Positions 37,735 through 46,257 of a DNA stretch of 64,000 nucleotides are shown piece by piece; the first letter of the stretch is position 1; each line of letters begins with the position of its first letter. Both the position numbers and the translations under genes were made by a program. The stretch is from Bradyrhizobium sp. Ghvi (lineage in GTDB: Bacteria; Pseudomonadota; Alphaproteobacteria; Rhizobiales; Xanthobacteraceae). Under the pieces are notes generated by a model, which did no database searches, was not told the origin of the DNA, and saw only the letters and a list, made by a program, of their open reading frames with translations. The stretch covers positions 248,001 to 312,000 of the forward strand of contig NZ_FOVU01000002.1 in the NCBI RefSeq assembly GCF_900115265.1, read 5' to 3'.

Positions 37735-38489
37735 GAGGCTGATTTCGCGACCAGACCGCCGAAACGGCGCTCGCGCCTGGCGAATTCGGCAATCGCGCTT
37801 TCGAGCGCAGCCTTGTCGAAATCGGGCCAGTGCACCGGTACGAACACGAGCTCGCTATAGGCTGCCTGCCACATCAGGAAATTGGACAGGCGCTGCTCGC
37901 CGCTGGTGCGGATGATGAGATCCGGATCGGGAATGTCCGGCGCATCGAGATGGGCGCCGAGCGCATCGGCGTCGATCGTATCCGGATCGCGCCTGCCGTC
38001 CGCGACTTCGCGCGCGAGCTTCTGTGCCGCCTTCGCGATCTCCTGGCGCGAGCCGTAATTGAAGGCAACCACCAGCGTGAGGCGCGTGTTGTCGCGCGTC
38101 AGTTCCTCGGCCTCATTCAGCAGCGCACAGATGTCGCCCTCGAGCCCGTCACGCTCGCCGATGATGCGTACCTTGACGCCATCGCGATGCAGGGTTGCGA
38201 GATCGTTGCGGATGAAGCGCCTGAGCAGGCCGAAGAGATCGCCGATCTCGCTCGCCGGACGCGACCAGTTCTCCGACGAGAACGAGAAGATGGTGAGATA
38301 GCGGATGCCGAGCTCGTGCGAGGCACGCACCACGCGCCGCAAGGCCTCGACGCCGCGACGATGCCCTTCCGCCCGCGGCAGACCGCGCGCGGCGGCCCAG
38401 CGCCCGTTGCCATCCATGATGATGGCAACATGCGCAGGCGCCTCGGACCTTTCGGGTCCTTCCGTTGCGGGCGCGGCGGCGTTGGGCAT
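37731..38489 (-). CDS. uppS: Isoprenyl transferase (undecaprenyl diphosphate synthase)
   Basis: A 252-residue cis-prenyltransferase that builds the C55 carrier for peptidoglycan and O-antigen. The catalytic loop is [24 protein letters not shown] with Asp26. Other motifs are [13 protein letters not shown] and [25 protein letters not shown]. The N-terminal 18 residues are variable. It starts 12 bases after frr ends. Confidence 0.96.
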   Translation of the reverse strand: MPNAAAPATEGPERSEAPAHVAIIMDGNGRWAAARGLPRAEGHRRGVEALRRVVRASHELGIRYLTIFSFSSENWSRPASEIGDLFGLLRRFIRNDLATLHRDGVKVRIIGERDGLEGDICALLNEAEELTRDNTRLTLVVAFNYGSRQEIAKAAQKLAREVADGRRDPDTIDADALGAHLDAPDIPDPDLIIRTSGEQRLSNFLMWQAAYSELVFVPVHWPDFDKAALESAIAEFARRERRFGGLVAKSAS

Positions 38490-38501
38490 GGAAAAGAAGC
38501 C

Positions 38502-39065
38502 TTAAACGGTGAGGATTTCTTTTTCCTTGGCGGCCAGCAGCTGGTCGATCTCGGTGATGGTGCCGTCGGTGGCCTTCTGCACTTCGTCGGCGTGACGCTT
38601 CTGATCGTCCTCCGACATCTCGTGATTCTTCTCGAGCTTCTTCAGGACGTCCAGGCCGTCACGGCGGACGTGACGCGCTGCCACCTTGGCGGCTTCCGCG
38701 TATTTGTGTGCGACCTTGACCAGCTCCTTGCGGCGCTCCTCGTTGAGCTCGGGAATGCGCAGGCGCAGCACCTGGCCTTCGGTCGCCGGCGACAGGCCGA
38801 GATTGGAATCGACGATCGCCTTCTCCACCGCCTTGACCATCGACTTGTCCCAGACCTGCACCGAGATCAGGCGCGGCTCCGGCACGCTGACGGTGGCGAG
38901 CTGGTTGAGCGGCATGTGGCTGCCATAGGCATCGACCTGGACCGGATCGAGCATCGAGGCCGATGCGCGGCCGGTACGCAGGCCGCCAAGCTCGTGCTTG
39001 AGCGAGGCGACCGCGCCCTGCATGCGGCGCTTCACTTCGTTGAGGTCGAAATTACCCGTGGTCAT
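38502..39065 (-). CDS. frr: Ribosome recycling factor
   Basis: A 187-residue factor that, with EF-G, splits post-termination ribosomes. ATG 39065 is preferred over GTG 39068 because GGAGG lies 6 bases upstream of the ATG. Seen: [49 protein letters not shown] and [24 protein letters not shown] C-terminus ending KEKEILTV. Two-domain architecture and length are normal. Confidence 0.96.
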   Translation of the reverse strand: MTTGNFDLNEVKRRMQGAVASLKHELGGLRTGRASASMLDPVQVDAYGSHMPLNQLATVSVPEPRLISVQVWDKSMVKAVEKAIVDSNLGLSPATEGQVLRLRIPELNEERRKELVKVAHKYAEAAKVAARHVRRDGLDVLKKLEKNHEMSEDDQKRHADEVQKATDGTITEIDQLLAAKEKEILTV

Positions 39066-39132
39066 CACGTTCCTCCTTCAATATCCCGGCGACCTCACCG
39101 CGCCCCCGCTTCGTGGCGCACCAGATGAGCCG

Positions 39133-39849
39133 TCAGCCGGCGACGACAGTCCCATGGCCGGCGCCGCGCAGAATCGCGCCGATCGACCCGGGCTCCGCGA
39201 TCGAAAATACGATGATAGGCAGCGATGTCTCGCGAGCAAGTGCGAAGGCGGTCGCATCCATCACCTTGTAGCCGCCCTCGATCGCCTGCGAGTGAGTCAG
39301 GCGGTCGAACCGGGTGGCGGACGGGTCCTTCTTCGGATCGGCCGAGTAGACACCGTCGACATTCGTCGCCTTCAGCACCGCTTGCGCGCCGATCTCGGCG
39401 GCACGGAGCACCGCAGTGGTGTCCGTGGTGAAGAACGGATTGCCGGTTCCGCCGCCGAGCAGCAGGATCCGCCCCTCTGCGAGATATTTGTGCGCCGCAG
39501 TACGGGTGAACAGCTCGGAAATCTCGGGCATGACGAACGCCGAGAGCGCCCTCGCCGGCGCGCCCTTGCGTTCGATCGTGGCTTCGAGCGCAAGGCAGTT
39601 CATCATGGTGGCGAGCATGCCCATGGTGTCACCGGTCGGACGCGACACGCCGCGCGACGAGACCTCGACGCCCCGAAAGATGTTGCCGCCGCCGATCACA
39701 ACCGCGACCTCGGTGCCGAGCTGGCGCGCGGCGATCAGATCGTCCGCAACCCGATCCATGGTCGGCTGGTCGATGCCAAATCCCTGCTGTCCCGCGAGAT
39801 ATTCGCCGGACAGCTTGATCACGACGCGACGATAGACCGGATCAGTCAT
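39133..39849 (-). CDS. pyrH: UMP kinase
   Basis: A 238-residue hexameric amino-acid-kinase-fold enzyme phosphorylating UMP to UDP. ATG 39849 follows AAGGAAA by 6 bases. Motifs: [62 protein letters not shown] and a C-terminal strand [14 protein letters not shown]. It lies in the conserved tsf-pyrH-frr order. Confidence 0.96.
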   Translation of the reverse strand: MTDPVYRRVVIKLSGEYLAGQQGFGIDQPTMDRVADDLIAARQLGTEVAVVIGGGNIFRGVEVSSRGVSRPTGDTMGMLATMMNCLALEATIERKGAPARALSAFVMPEISELFTRTAAHKYLAEGRILLLGGGTGNPFFTTDTTAVLRAAEIGAQAVLKATNVDGVYSADPKKDPSATRFDRLTHSQAIEGGYKVMDATAFALARETSLPIIVFSIAEPGSIGAILRGAGHGTVVAG

Positions 39850-39909
39850 GAGCACTTTCCTTGTCCGGGCGCCGCTTCCGGCGGCACGCCGGAAGGAACG
39901 TTCCGGCGC

Positions 39910-40833
39910 TTACTTCTTGCCGCTGGCCGCCGCGACCTCGGCCGCGAAGTCCGATTCCTGCTTCTCGATTCCCTCACCGAGAGCATAGCGCACGAAGCCC
40001 GCGATCTTCACGGGGCCGCCGACCTTGCCTTCGGCTTCCTTCACCGCCTGCGCCACCGACTTGCCGGTGTCGTGGATGAAAGCCTGCTCGAGCAGGCAGA
40101 CTTCCTTGTAGTAGGTCTTCAGGCCGGACTCGACGATCTTCTCGATCACGTTCTCGGGCTTGCCCTGCTGACGGTATTTGTCGGCGAGCACGTCCTTCTC
40201 GCGCTTCACGACTGCCGGATCGAGGCCGGTCGGATCGAGCGCGAGGGGGTTGGCGGCGGCGACATGCATCGCGATCTGGCGGCCAAGCGCTGCAAGCTCG
40301 TCGGCCTTTCCGGGCGATTCCAGCGCCACGATGACGCCCATCTTGCCGGCGCCGTCGACGACCGCACCGTGGACGTAATGCGATACGACGCCTTGGCTCA
40401 CTTCGAGCGCGGCGGCACGACGCAGCGTCATGTTCTCGCCGATGGTGGCGATGGCGTCATTGATCGCAGCTTCGATCGTGACGTCGCCGACCTTGGCGGC
40501 CTTGATCTTCTCGACATCGGCGCCGGTGTCGAAGGCGACCTGGGCGATCATCTTGACCAGCCCCTGGAACTGACCGTTGCGCGCAACGAAGTCGGTCTCG
40601 GAGTTGACCTCGACGACGACGCCCTTGTTGCCCTTGGTGAGCGCGCCGATGAGGCCTTCGGCCGCGACGCGGCCCGACTTCTTGGCAGCCTTCGACAAGC
40701 CCTTCTTGCGCAGCCAGTCCTGCGCCGCTTCCATGTTGCCGTCATTCTCGGTCAGCGCGGCCTTGCAGTCCATCATGCCTGCGCCGGTGGACTCGCGCAG
40801 ATCCTTGACCATCGCAGCTGTGATCGTTGCCAT
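39910..40833 (-). CDS. tsf: Elongation factor Ts
   Basis: A 307-residue nucleotide exchange factor for EF-Tu. N-terminal module: [41 protein letters not shown]. The EF-Tu contact motif TDFVARN is present in [13 protein letters not shown]. The length is typical of alphaproteobacteria. rpsB lies 136 bases upstream, with which it is normally cotranscribed. Confidence 0.97.
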   Translation of the reverse strand: MATITAAMVKDLRESTGAGMMDCKAALTENDGNMEAAQDWLRKKGLSKAAKKSGRVAAEGLIGALTKGNKGVVVEVNSETDFVARNGQFQGLVKMIAQVAFDTGADVEKIKAAKVGDVTIEAAINDAIATIGENMTLRRAAALEVSQGVVSHYVHGAVVDGAGKMGVIVALESPGKADELAALGRQIAMHVAAANPLALDPTGLDPAVVKREKDVLADKYRQQGKPENVIEKIVESGLKTYYKEVCLLEQAFIHDTGKSVAQAVKEAEGKVGGPVKIAGFVRYALGEGIEKQESDFAAEVAAASGKK

Positions 40834-40969
40834 CGTTGAAAATCCTTCTTACCTGCCGATTTGCCGCGGCGTGGCTCCAATGGCCCCGCCGCGGTCCATC
40901 TCAGGAATTCGCGTCAACTGAATGAAATGGCGGCCGGATCCTATCCGGCCAACGCATCGCTCGTTTTGA

Positions 40970-41965
40970 CTATTCCGCTTCCGCGGTCAGCGCCTTGGCC
41001 TTGGCCACCCAGGCGTCCGCGCGGCTCGGCAGTCCGACTTCTTCGCCGATCGTGTGCGCGGTGTCGTGGTCGAGCTCGGCAAGCTGCCAGTAGTGGAAGA
41101 TCCCGAGGTCGTTGAACTTCTTCTCGATGGCGCCCGAGACGCCCGGGAGCTTCTTGAGGTCGTCGGCAGTGCCGCGGGGACCCGCAAGGCCCTGGAAGCC
41201 GCTGGACGAAGCTGCCGGAAGCTCTTCGGCGAGCGGACGAGCCGAGGCGCCGACATCGATGCCCGACTCGCCCTGGGCGCGCGAGATGCCGTCGATCGCC
41301 GCACGCGCAATGAGATCGCAGTACAGCGAAATGGCACGGCCCGCGTCGTCATTGCCGGGGACCACATAGGTGATGCCCTTCGGGTCCGAATTGGTGTCGA
41401 CGATCGCTGCGACCGGGATGTTGAGCCGCTGGGCTTCCTGGATCGCGATGTCTTCCTTGTTGGTGTCGATCACGAAGATCATGTCGGGAAGACCGCCCAT
41501 GTCCTTGATCCCACCGAGCGAGCGGTCGAGCTTGTCGCGCTCGCGCTGGAGCGTCAGACGCTCCTTCTTGGTGTAGGAATTGGCCTCGCCGCCGGCCAGC
41601 ACCTCGTCGAGATGACGCAGGCGCTTGATCGAGGCCGAGATCGTCTTCCAGTTGGTCAGCGTGCCGCCGAGCCAGCGCGAATTGACGAAATACTGCGCGC
41701 AGCGCTTGGCAGCATCAGCGACGCCGTCCTGCGCCTGGCGCTTGGTGCCGACGAACAGGATGCGGCCGCCCTTGGCCACCGTGTCGCTGACGGCCTGGAG
41801 GGCCTGGTGCAGCATCGGCACGGTCTGGGCGAGATCGACGATGTGGATGTTGTTACGGGTGCCGAAAATGAACGGAGCCATTTTCGGATTCCAGCGGTGC
41901 GACTGGTGACCAAAGTGCACGCCAGCTTCGAGCAGCTGACGCATAGTGAAATCGGGTAGTGCCAT
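40970..41965 (-). CDS. rpsB: 30S ribosomal protein S2
   Basis: A 331-residue S2, start ATG 41965 ([29 protein letters not shown]). The core ends near residue 235. The C-terminal 90 residues ([29 protein letters not shown]...) form a helix-hairpin-helix-like extension found in rhizobial S2 proteins, absent from E. coli S2. A promoter-like sequence lies about 115-140 bases upstream. First gene of the superoperon. Confidence 0.96.
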   Translation of the reverse strand: MALPDFTMRQLLEAGVHFGHQSHRWNPKMAPFIFGTRNNIHIVDLAQTVPMLHQALQAVSDTVAKGGRILFVGTKRQAQDGVADAAKRCAQYFVNSRWLGGTLTNWKTISASIKRLRHLDEVLAGGEANSYTKKERLTLQRERDKLDRSLGGIKDMGGLPDMIFVIDTNKEDIAIQEAQRLNIPVAAIVDTNSDPKGITYVVPGNDDAGRAISLYCDLIARAAIDGISRAQGESGIDVGASARPLAEELPAASSSGFQGLAGPRGTADDLKKLPGVSGAIEKKFNDLGIFHYWQLAELDHDTAHTIGEEVGLPSRADAWVAKAKALTAEAE

Positions 41966-42074
41966 CGTTTGAATTCTCCGGTTGGTTCCTCCGGAAACGT
42001 GTGAGCAAAACGGAGCGTTCTCGCCCCGGCTGCCACCGGACGGCCTTGTGAGCCATGTTTCCGTGTGAGATGGC

Positions 42075-42107
42075 GCGCTATATAGCGCCATTTCGGGCAG
42101 AAGCAAG
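42075..42107 (-). promoter_or_regulatory. Putative rpsB promoter with embedded palindrome
   Basis: On the minus strand, CTTGCT (42102-42107) and CTATAT (42080-42085) are separated by 16 bases, close to the alphaproteobacterial housekeeping consensus (CTTGAC-N17-CTATAT). The -10 is inside a perfect 14-base palindrome GCGCTATATAGCGC (42075-42088), so a dimeric regulator could bind there. The rpsB ATG is about 115 bases downstream, leaving a long 5' leader. Confidence 0.6.
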
Positions 42108-42114
42108 GAAATAA

Positions 42115-42150
42115 GGGCCTTTCAGGGGCTTTACCGTCCCTGAAAGGCCC
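42115..42150 (-). terminator. Terminator of the caspase-like gene
   Basis: A perfect 13-bp stem (arms 42115-42127 and 42138-42150, GGGCCTTTCAGGG and its complement, 10-base loop), followed on the minus strand by TTATTTCC. It lies 25 bases after the stop of the caspase-like gene and just before the rpsB promoter, so it likely insulates the superoperon. Confidence 0.8.
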
Positions 42151-42174
42151 AATCGGGCAATTGCGCCCTGCCCC

Positions 42175-44670
42175 CTAGCATCTTGGCTGGTTGGGCGGGC
42201 ATTTTTTCGCCGCTGGGGGCGGCGCAGGCGGCCTGGGCGGCGGGGCGGCCGGTCGCGGCGGCGGCGGTGGCGCGACCGCCATTCGCGGCGGCGGTGGGGG
42301 CGCCGGCCGGGCCACGGGCGGCGGCGGCGCGGGCCGAGCCACGGGCGGCGGAGCGGGCCGAGCGGCTGCAACTGGCGGGCGCGGTGGCGGGGGCGGCGCA
42401 GCCATCCGCGGCGGTGGGGGCGCTACCCGCGGCGGGGGCGGCGCCACGTGCGGCGGAGGTGGAGGCGTCGGCCTTGCGAGCGCCTGTGGATGGGGCGCGG
42501 GTGGCGGCGGTGGCTGCCTTGTGACCTGCGCGGGCGTTGGTGTTGCAGGCCGCTGGCTCGGCGGCTTGATCTGCTCCCGCGTGGTGACCGGCGGTGAAGG
42601 CTGCGTCGGCTTCCCATTGGTCACATTGGTCGTGGTCACGCCCGGCTTGCCTGCCGGGGTCGTGGTCGGCGGCGTGACGGCCGGCTCATGCGCCAAAGGT
42701 TTCCCGTGCTCTGCTGCACCGACCGCCGGCGTTTGCGCAACGGGCGGCTTGGCGGCCGGGTTGGTCGCGGCGCCGGCCGGGGCGGTCGTGGTTGCAGGCG
42801 CTGTTGCCGTATTTGGATGCGCCTGCGGCTGACCATTGGCAGGTGCCGTCGCCGTCGGCGCCACCCGGCTCGGCGCCGTCGGTGGACCAGCTGCACCGGC
42901 CGGCGCAGGCGGCGTGTTCTTGGTGCCCGGCACCGGCAGCGCGTGGCCTGGCGCCGGCGGTGGCGTCGACGTCGACGGAGTGGTCGTTGTCGTGGTCGGC
43001 GTGGCGTGAACCTGCATCACCTTCATCGCTGCCGGCTTTACCGTGGGGTTGCTGACGAGCGCCGCCTGGCTCGGCTTGAGGGGCTGATTCGGATTGGCCT
43101 GAATCTGCTGCGCCTGCTGCTTCACGACGGTCGGCACCTGCGTCATCGCGCTCGGGCGCCCAGGTCCGTTCGCCGCAATGGTTACGGCCGCAGTGGTATT
43201 GCCCGGCGGTGGCGGCGGCGGCGCCTGGTTGATCACGGTGTTGATGACCGTGGTGTTATGGATGTTGTTCACAATGATGTTGTTCGCCGGCGGCGCGACA
43301 TAGGCCGGCGGATTGTAGAAGGCCGGGATCGGCACGAACACCGGCTGCGGCAGCACGAACAAGCCGACCACAGGAAACGGCGGCGGCAGCACCACGAAAT
43401 CCGGCGGCGGCGGCGGACAGAAATAGACCGGCGGTGGCGGCGGCGGCACGAAGTCGAACACGGGATCGCTGAAATACAGCACCGGACGGTCGACATAGAC
43501 GATCTCCTCCGGCGGCGGTGGCGGTACGTCATAGTCCATCACCGTAAACGTCGGCGGCGGCTCGAGCGGCGCGGTCAGGATCGCAAGCCGGCGCCTTGCA
43601 TCGCCCGCATGCGGCCCGTGCGGATAACGCCGCAGATACGACCAATAGGCGTCCGGTGTATCGGCGCGATAGGTCCGTCGCCAGGTGATCGCCTCGCGGC
43701 GCGCCGCCACGATTGCCATCACGCGCTTGGCCAGGGGATCGCCGGGATAGGCGGCGAGAAACTCTTCATAGGCCGGCAGCGTGTCGCGCTCGAGCGCGGC
43801 CGCATAGGCGTCCTGCACGCCGAGATCGCGGATCGGCTTGTTGCGGATCGCGGCAACCTGGTCGGGCGCGGCCTGGGGCGGCGGCGCGTCTGGGGCGCGA
43901 TCGAAGAAGCTGAATTGCTCGGTGATCTTCTGGTCGTCCCACGGCACCTGCGCGCCCTTGGAGTTCTCATTGACGCGCAGACGGACGCGGTCGAACACCT
44001 CCGGCAACGACAATCCGCCGGTGCGGATCATCTCGGCGAGCGATTGCGCGTAGATGCCGTACGGCCCTGGCTCTTCGGGTGCCACCGTGCCCGGCGCGGC
44101 GTTGAAGGCGATCAGCATGTTCGGATCGGGCTCGACCAGCGCAAGCCCGCTCGCGATCGGCTGCTGGCCGCCCTCGATGAAGGGTTGGGCCCGTGCCGCA
44201 TCGAGCACGATGATGTTGGCCTTGAGCGGAATGGCCGCGAGCTGGCGGGCATAGTCGCTGATGCGCAGCGCCTCGGTCGGAATGTCGGTGTCGCGCGTAA
44301 TGCTGGAGTCGACCGGGATGAAATAGTTCTCGCCGGCAAGCTGCACGCCATAACCGGCAAGATAGACCATCGCGACGGTGCCGGGGCCCGAGGCCTGCGC
44401 CTTCTGGATGAAGTCGCGAAGGCTCTTGCGCAGCGTGTCGCCGTCGAGATCGCGCGCGCCGACCACGTCGAAGCCCGCCGCCTGCAGCGTCTGCGCGATC
44501 AGACCGGCATCGTTGGCGGTGGTCGCCAGCGGCGACTTGGCATAGGCGCCGTTGCCGACCACGAGCGCAATGCGCTTTTCCTGCTGCTGTGCGCGCACCG
44601 GACTGAGCGCGCCCGCAACCAGGAGGATCGGCAGAAGGAAGCAGATGAAGGCCTTGTGTGTCCCACGCAT
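42175..44670 (-). CDS. Secreted caspase-fold protein lacking both catalytic residues, proline-rich tail
   Basis: 831 residues from ATG 44670, chosen because MRGTHKAFICFLLPILLVAGALSPVRA is a signal peptide; the frame runs 14 codons further. Residues about 32-260 are a peptidase C14 / orthocaspase p20-like domain: RIALVVGNGAY, NDAGLIAQTLQAAGFDV, GENYFIPVD. The His of the usual AGHG is Tyr107 (AGYG), and the Cys of DACR is Ala159 (DAAR), so protease activity is not expected. Residues about 280-380 hold short helical repeats. From about 395 to the end the chain is Pro-rich with many PPPP runs and an Asn/Val stretch, ending in two Cys. Exported role unknown, perhaps scaffold or envelope-spanning binding. 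Confidence 0.88.
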   Translation of the reverse strand: MRGTHKAFICFLLPILLVAGALSPVRAQQQEKRIALVVGNGAYAKSPLATTANDAGLIAQTLQAAGFDVVGARDLDGDTLRKSLRDFIQKAQASGPGTVAMVYLAGYGVQLAGENYFIPVDSSITRDTDIPTEALRISDYARQLAAIPLKANIIVLDAARAQPFIEGGQQPIASGLALVEPDPNMLIAFNAAPGTVAPEEPGPYGIYAQSLAEMIRTGGLSLPEVFDRVRLRVNENSKGAQVPWDDQKITEQFSFFDRAPDAPPPQAAPDQVAAIRNKPIRDLGVQDAYAAALERDTLPAYEEFLAAYPGDPLAKRVMAIVAARREAITWRRTYRADTPDAYWSYLRRYPHGPHAGDARRRLAILTAPLEPPPTFTVMDYDVPPPPPEEIVYVDRPVLYFSDPVFDFVPPPPPPVYFCPPPPPDFVVLPPPFPVVGLFVLPQPVFVPIPAFYNPPAYVAPPANNIIVNNIHNTTVINTVINQAPPPPPPGNTTAAVTIAANGPGRPSAMTQVPTVVKQQAQQIQANPNQPLKPSQAALVSNPTVKPAAMKVMQVHATPTTTTTTPSTSTPPPAPGHALPVPGTKNTPPAPAGAAGPPTAPSRVAPTATAPANGQPQAHPNTATAPATTTAPAGAATNPAAKPPVAQTPAVGAAEHGKPLAHEPAVTPPTTTPAGKPGVTTTNVTNGKPTQPSPPVTTREQIKPPSQRPATPTPAQVTRQPPPPPAPHPQALARPTPPPPPHVAPPPPRVAPPPPRMAAPPPPPRPPVAAARPAPPPVARPAPPPPVARPAPPPPPRMAVAPPPPPRPAAPPPRPPAPPPAAKKCPPNQPRC

Positions 44671-44823
44671 GGCTTGCTCGCCCGTTATTGTTGTTGGTGC
44701 CCCACCACGCATGAAACGCGCGGCCAGCTGAATGGCACTTGAACGAAAGGCTTGGATTGAGGCGGAGGCATGGCGCCCGGCGCCTCGTCAGCCTACCGTA
44801 AGCTTCAAGCCTCTGCGAAAACT

Positions 44824-45564
44824 TCAGCCTTGAGCGATCGGGTCCACCGCTCCCGTTTTCAGCCGGTAGATGCCCCCAACAATCTTCAGCTTGCCCTGCT
44901 CCACCGCCGCGTTGAGGATCGGCGCTGCCGATTTCAGTTTGGCGACGTTGTCGATCACGTTCTGCCGGATCGCCTTGTCGAGCACCTCCCCGCCCTGCTG
45001 CATCGCGGCCTTGGCCGCCGGCGCGATCGCCTCGACCAGCGAAGGAATATGTCCCGGCGGCTGCTTGTCGTCCTTGATCGCCTTCAGCGTCGCATCGACC
45101 GCGCCGCAGGCATCATGTCCCAGCACGAGGATCAGCGGCGTGTTGAGCACGGCCACAGCATATTCCATGCTGGCGATGGTCTCGGTGCCGGCAAAATTGC
45201 CGGCGACGCGGCAGACGAACAGATCACCACGGCCGGTGTCGAAGGCGTATTCCGGCGCAATGCGCGAGTCGGCGCAGCTCAGCACCGCCGCGAATGGATT
45301 CTGCCCGCCGGCCAGCGCTTCGCGCTCATGCCTGAAATCGTGGCGCCGCGAGACGCCCTCGACGTAGCGTGCATTGCCGTCCATCAATCGCTTCAGCGCC
45401 GCATCCGGCGTCAGCACGTTCTGCGGCTTGGGTGGCGCCTTGGCTTCCTTGCTGAAGGCCGGGCCGGCGAAGGCCAGCCCAAGCGCGGAAACGGTCAGGT
45501 GAACGAAAGATCGCCGCGAGGGCGCGATGCCGTTGTTGCGATCATTGACGCAGTTCTTGCACAT
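44824..45564 (-). CDS. Tat-exported beta-carbonic anhydrase
   Basis: A 246-residue zinc enzyme interconverting CO2 and bicarbonate. ATG 45564 has GGAGGAG 6 bases upstream; the open frame also allows GTG 45579. The N-terminus has SRRSF (16-20) plus a hydrophobic stretch and AxA, a twin-arginine signal, so the folded enzyme is probably periplasmic. Zinc ligands are in SCADSR (Cys, with Asp-Arg dyad) and GHDACGA (His and Cys). It is a standard plant-type beta-CA except for the leader and two extra N-terminal Cys. Confidence 0.92.
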   Translation of the reverse strand: MCKNCVNDRNNGIAPSRRSFVHLTVSALGLAFAGPAFSKEAKAPPKPQNVLTPDAALKRLMDGNARYVEGVSRRHDFRHEREALAGGQNPFAAVLSCADSRIAPEYAFDTGRGDLFVCRVAGNFAGTETIASMEYAVAVLNTPLILVLGHDACGAVDATLKAIKDDKQPPGHIPSLVEAIAPAAKAAMQQGGEVLDKAIRQNVIDNVAKLKSAAPILNAAVEQGKLKIVGGIYRLKTGAVDPIAQG

Positions 45565-45623
45565 GCTTGGCTCCTCCACGTCGCGCCGCCCCCGTCGATG
45601 CAGCGGCAGTCTTGCCGTGCATC

Positions 45624-46151
45624 TTAGTCAGCGGCTTGCAATTCGGCGAGCTTCGTTCGCGCGGTCGCCTCGTCCAGCGCCACGAGCTCGCCCGGCCCGA
45701 GATTGGACTCACCTGCCGTTGCAACGGAAACGACCGCAAGCCCGGCGAGGCCGCCGAGGACCGCTCCGCCCGTCGTGGCATCATGCCGGGCACTGCTCTT
45801 AATGAGGTAGAAATGCGTCCGCCCGGCCTCCATCAAGATCTCGCGCTTGGTATCGCCGGGAAACAACGCCTCGGTCAGCAGCACCTCGTGCCGGCCGGCG
45901 GGACGATCGGCATAGGCGTACTTCCCGGCCACGACTGTCCCGAGCGGTGCACCATCGAGCCTCACCTGGCAGCCGCAGATGGCCATGCTCAGGCCTTGCC
46001 GCTTGTCCTGCAAGAACACCACGCGTGACTGCCCCGCGCGCGGAGGACCAACCTTTTGTGAGACCGATGCGAAGTCGGTTCCGACCTGATCGCTGACGCA
46101 GCCCGTCAGCACCGCACCTACGGCCAACAACAACACGCCCAATCTCAGCAT
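45624..46151 (-). CDS. DUF2846-like lipoprotein
   Basis: A 175-residue lipoprotein starting MLRLGVLLLAVGAVLTGC; the lipobox Leu-Thr-Gly-Cys places the acylated Cys at about residue 18. The mature part has RVVFLQDKRQG, the CGCQVRLDGAPLGTVVAGKYAYADRPAGRHEV beta domain of DUF2846 and a later Gly-rich hydrophobic segment GGAVLGGLAGLAVVS that could insert in a membrane. Function unknown. The ATG at 46151 fits the signal; upstream in-frame codons lack one. It lies between dnaE and the carbonic anhydrase gene. Confidence 0.85.
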   Translation of the reverse strand: MLRLGVLLLAVGAVLTGCVSDQVGTDFASVSQKVGPPRAGQSRVVFLQDKRQGLSMAICGCQVRLDGAPLGTVVAGKYAYADRPAGRHEVLLTEALFPGDTKREILMEAGRTHFYLIKSSARHDATTGGAVLGGLAGLAVVSVATAGESNLGPGELVALDEATARTKLAELQAAD

Positions 46152-46257
46152 AACACCCCCACTCCAATCCCCGGGGCGCATGCTAGCCAGAAACAGCGTA
46201 GGGTTGCAACCGGTCCAATGTGACTAGCTTGCAAAACGCCGGGCGCAGCGAGTGCAG

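Noticed and set aside
38998..40839. 613-codon plus-strand frame across pyrH and tsf
   Set aside because: Antisense of two clearly conserved genes; composition (His/Arg/Gly-rich) is typical of a shadow frame.
42183..42900. Strongly repetitive GC-rich stretch that looks like a tandem repeat or CRISPR-like array
   Set aside because: It is the codon pattern of the Pro/Ala-rich tail; spacing is irregular and there are no unique spacers.
42688..44742. Very long plus-strand open frame opposite the caspase-like gene
   Set aside because: Arg-rich antisense shadow of a GC-rich gene; no start signals or family pattern, and the minus-strand reading has a signal peptide and domain.
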